Position numbers and translations under genes: made by a program. A DNA stretch of 64,000 nt, from NCBI GenBank assembly GCA_947259095.1, contig CAMYLA010000013.1:1-64000 (forward strand), read 5' to 3'. The notes beneath the pieces are model-generated. The model did not search any database, was not told where the DNA came from, and worked only from the letters and a program-made list of their open reading frames with translations. Below, piece after piece: positions 62,620 through 64,000 of this stretch. The stretch comes from an uncultured Acidimicrobiaceae bacterium. GTDB lineage: Bacteria; Actinomycetota; Acidimicrobiia; Acidimicrobiales; SZUA-35. Position 1 is the first letter of the stretch. Every line of letters begins with the position of its first letter.

Positions 62620-63942
62620 GTGACCGAGTCCAGCGTCAACAGCTACCACCAGCCCCGCCCTGAGATCCCGCCTCCACCGGTCGGTTGCCCCGTCGAGCAC
62701 CACTGGAGCCCACTCGACGACGACTACCTGGCAGATCCCTACCCCATTGCGGCCGAGCTTCGAGAGGATCACCCCACCTTCTACGCCGAGCAGCTCGGCT
62801 ATGTGGTGGTGACCAGAATGGAGGACATCGAGGCGGTGTTCACCGACCCGGACACCTACGCATCGACCAACGTCCAGGATCCGGTCTTCCCCCTGGCCCA
62901 GGAGGCCACCGACATCCTGTCGGCCGAGGATTTCAACCCGGTGGCGGTCATGTCGAACCGTCCCGAACCGGACCACCAGCGGATCAGGGTCTACACGAAA
63001 CGAGGGTTCTCCAAGCGCAGACTCAAGACCCTGGAGCCCTACGTGAGGCGTCGCAGCCACGAGCTGATCGATGCGATGCTCGCCGCCGGCTCGCCTGCGG
63101 AGTTCATCGAAGCCTTCGCCTTCCCGCTGCCCGGCGAGACGGTGTTCCGTTTCATCGGCTTCCCCGAGTCCGACGACGAGATGCTCAAGAACTGGTGCGG
63201 TGAACGAAAGGCGTTCTCCTGGGGGAAACCAACGGCGACCGAACAGACCGAGATCGCCGAGAAGATGTTGTCCTACTGGCGGTATTGCCGGGATTTCACC
63301 GCAGCCAAGCGCGACGAGCGGGCCGACGACTTCGCCTCCGAACTTCTCGACGCCCACGATGCCGATGCCGACGAGCTGAGCTACCGAGAGGTCGAATCGG
63401 TCATCTACGGCCTGTCGTTCGCCGGCCATGAGGCCGTCACCAGCCTGATCTGCAACTGCCTCGTCAACCTGTTGTCCCGGCGGGACCAGTGGGACGAGAT
63501 CTGCGCAGATCCGTCGCTGATCCCCAACGCCGTCGAGGAGGTACTCCGATTCGATTCCAGCCAGATCTCCTGGCGCCGGGTCACCACCCGGGACACCGTG
63601 TTGAACGGCTTCGACATTCCGGCCGGAACGGGCGTCTTCATGAATTTTGCCGCCGCCAACCGGGAACCGCGCCTGTTCGACGATCCACACCGGTTCGACA
63701 TCCACCGGGGAAACGCCAGGCGCCACATCTCGTTCGGGAAGGGCATCCATTTCTGCCTCGGGGCCAACATGGCCCGGTTCGAGGCGACCATCGTCCTGGG
63801 GATCCTGGCCGAGCGGATACCCTCGCTTCGGCTGGTCGCCGATCAGGCGATCACCTCGTTCCCCAACATCACATTTCGAGGACCCGAGCGCCTTGTGGTG
63901 GAATGGGACGCCGAACAGGCGGCCGCAGCCCCAACGAGTTGA
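62620..63942 (+). CDS. Cytochrome P450
   Basis: 440 residues, a soluble bacterial class P450. The heme-binding loop FGKGIHFCLG carries the axial Cys, EEVLR gives the ExxR pair, and the I-helix is SFAGHEAVTSL. The usual I-helix Thr (AGxET/DT) is Ala here, so the proton-delivery threonine is missing or shifted; substrate-assisted catalysis is known in a few such P450s. It needs ferredoxin and a reductase, not encoded nearby. I chose GTG 62620 because GGAGG lies six bases upstream. The last 58 bases of the window after it hold nothing recognisable. Confidence 0.9.
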   Translation: MTESSVNSYHQPRPEIPPPPVGCPVEHHWSPLDDDYLADPYPIAAELREDHPTFYAEQLGYVVVTRMEDIEAVFTDPDTYASTNVQDPVFPLAQEATDILSAEDFNPVAVMSNRPEPDHQRIRVYTKRGFSKRRLKTLEPYVRRRSHELIDAMLAAGSPAEFIEAFAFPLPGETVFRFIGFPESDDEMLKNWCGERKAFSWGKPTATEQTEIAEKMLSYWRYCRDFTAAKRDERADDFASELLDAHDADADELSYREVESVIYGLSFAGHEAVTSLICNCLVNLLSRRDQWDEICADPSLIPNAVEEVLRFDSSQISWRRVTTRDTVLNGFDIPAGTGVFMNFAAANREPRLFDDPHRFDIHRGNARRHISFGKGIHFCLGANMARFEATIVLGILAERIPSLRLVADQAITSFPNITFRGPERLVVEWDAEQAAAAPTS

Positions 63943-64000
63943 GGGCCACGCCGTGGAAGCGGCATCCTGGTGCGGCACAAGACGACAACACTGACAACGA

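Noticed and set aside
1-64000. tRNA, rRNA, CRISPR array, IS element or prophage
   Set aside because: No clover-leaf, rRNA core sequence, regular spacer array, transposase/integrase motif or phage gene was found on reading; short tRNAs could still be missed without a covariance search.

Overview
The window is high-GC DNA (strong C/G bias at third codon positions, GTG/TTG starts, almost no spacing inside operons) from an actinobacterium. F420/LLM-type oxidoreductases, an Eis-family acetyltransferase pair, Flp pilins, 'GDGWW..DGKWY' (DUF2510-like) proteins and marine-type one-carbon genes suggest the Acidimicrobiia (Ilumatobacter-like), but that placement is inference. No tRNA, rRNA, CRISPR array, insertion sequence or phage gene was seen.

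Layout. 1-7.4 kb: a zinc-ribbon membrane protein (cut by the window edge), an Eis-like acetyltransferase, an acyl-CoA dehydrogenase, an 822-bp gene-free stretch with strong hairpins, a giant acidic OmpA-domain protein and an orphan ABC permease. 7.5-12.3 kb (minus): a three-gene NAD-linked formate dehydrogenase. Its molybdenum subunit is read through an in-frame UGA (selenocysteine) followed by a bacterial SECIS hairpin, and its iron-sulfur part is encoded by a separate gene at the other end of the operon. 12.5-23.8 kb: proS, two LLM oxidoreductases, a second Eis-like protein, IclR, VOC and ArsR/SRPBCC genes, a secreted beta-propeller, a VanZ-like protein and a lipoprotein amidase. 23.8-31.1 kb: a divergent one-carbon locus, with a dimethylglycine/sarcosine dehydrogenase-like flavoprotein plus ETF (fixAB) on one side and fhs-metF on the other. 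31.2-37.7 kb: a SulP-STAS-cNMP transporter, a frameshifted sulfide:quinone oxidoreductase, an MFS protein and an MscS channel. 37.9-43.7 kb: a five-gene corrinoid methyltransferase operon (corrinoid protein, small conserved protein, methyl-THF methyltransferase, RACo-like activator, MttB/MtgB-type methyltransferase). 43.9-57.9 kb: an MFS exporter, a decaying SnoaL/sigma-factor pair, a heterodimeric ABC exporter, acyl-CoA-related genes, a double alpha/beta hydrolase, and alanine dehydrogenase with its divergent Lrp regulator. 58-64 kb: two Flp pilins, an HTTM-like membrane protein, a TerC protein and a P450.

How it fits together. The one-carbon genes form a nearly complete route for a methylated amine, most likely glycine betaine. 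MtgB-type methyltransferase and corrinoid protein remove the first methyl, and MtgA passes it to THF. A DMGDH-like flavoprotein with ETF takes later methyls. MetF and Fhs (with FolD, not in the window) oxidise methyl-THF to formate, and the seleno-formate dehydrogenase oxidises formate to CO2 with NADH. A nearly identical 17-bp operator-like sequence lies upstream of both the fhs/DMGDH divergent promoters and the corrinoid operon, 9.5 kb apart, suggesting one regulon. The substrate and regulator are inferred; the gene families, the UGA/SECIS and the shared motif are read directly from the sequence.
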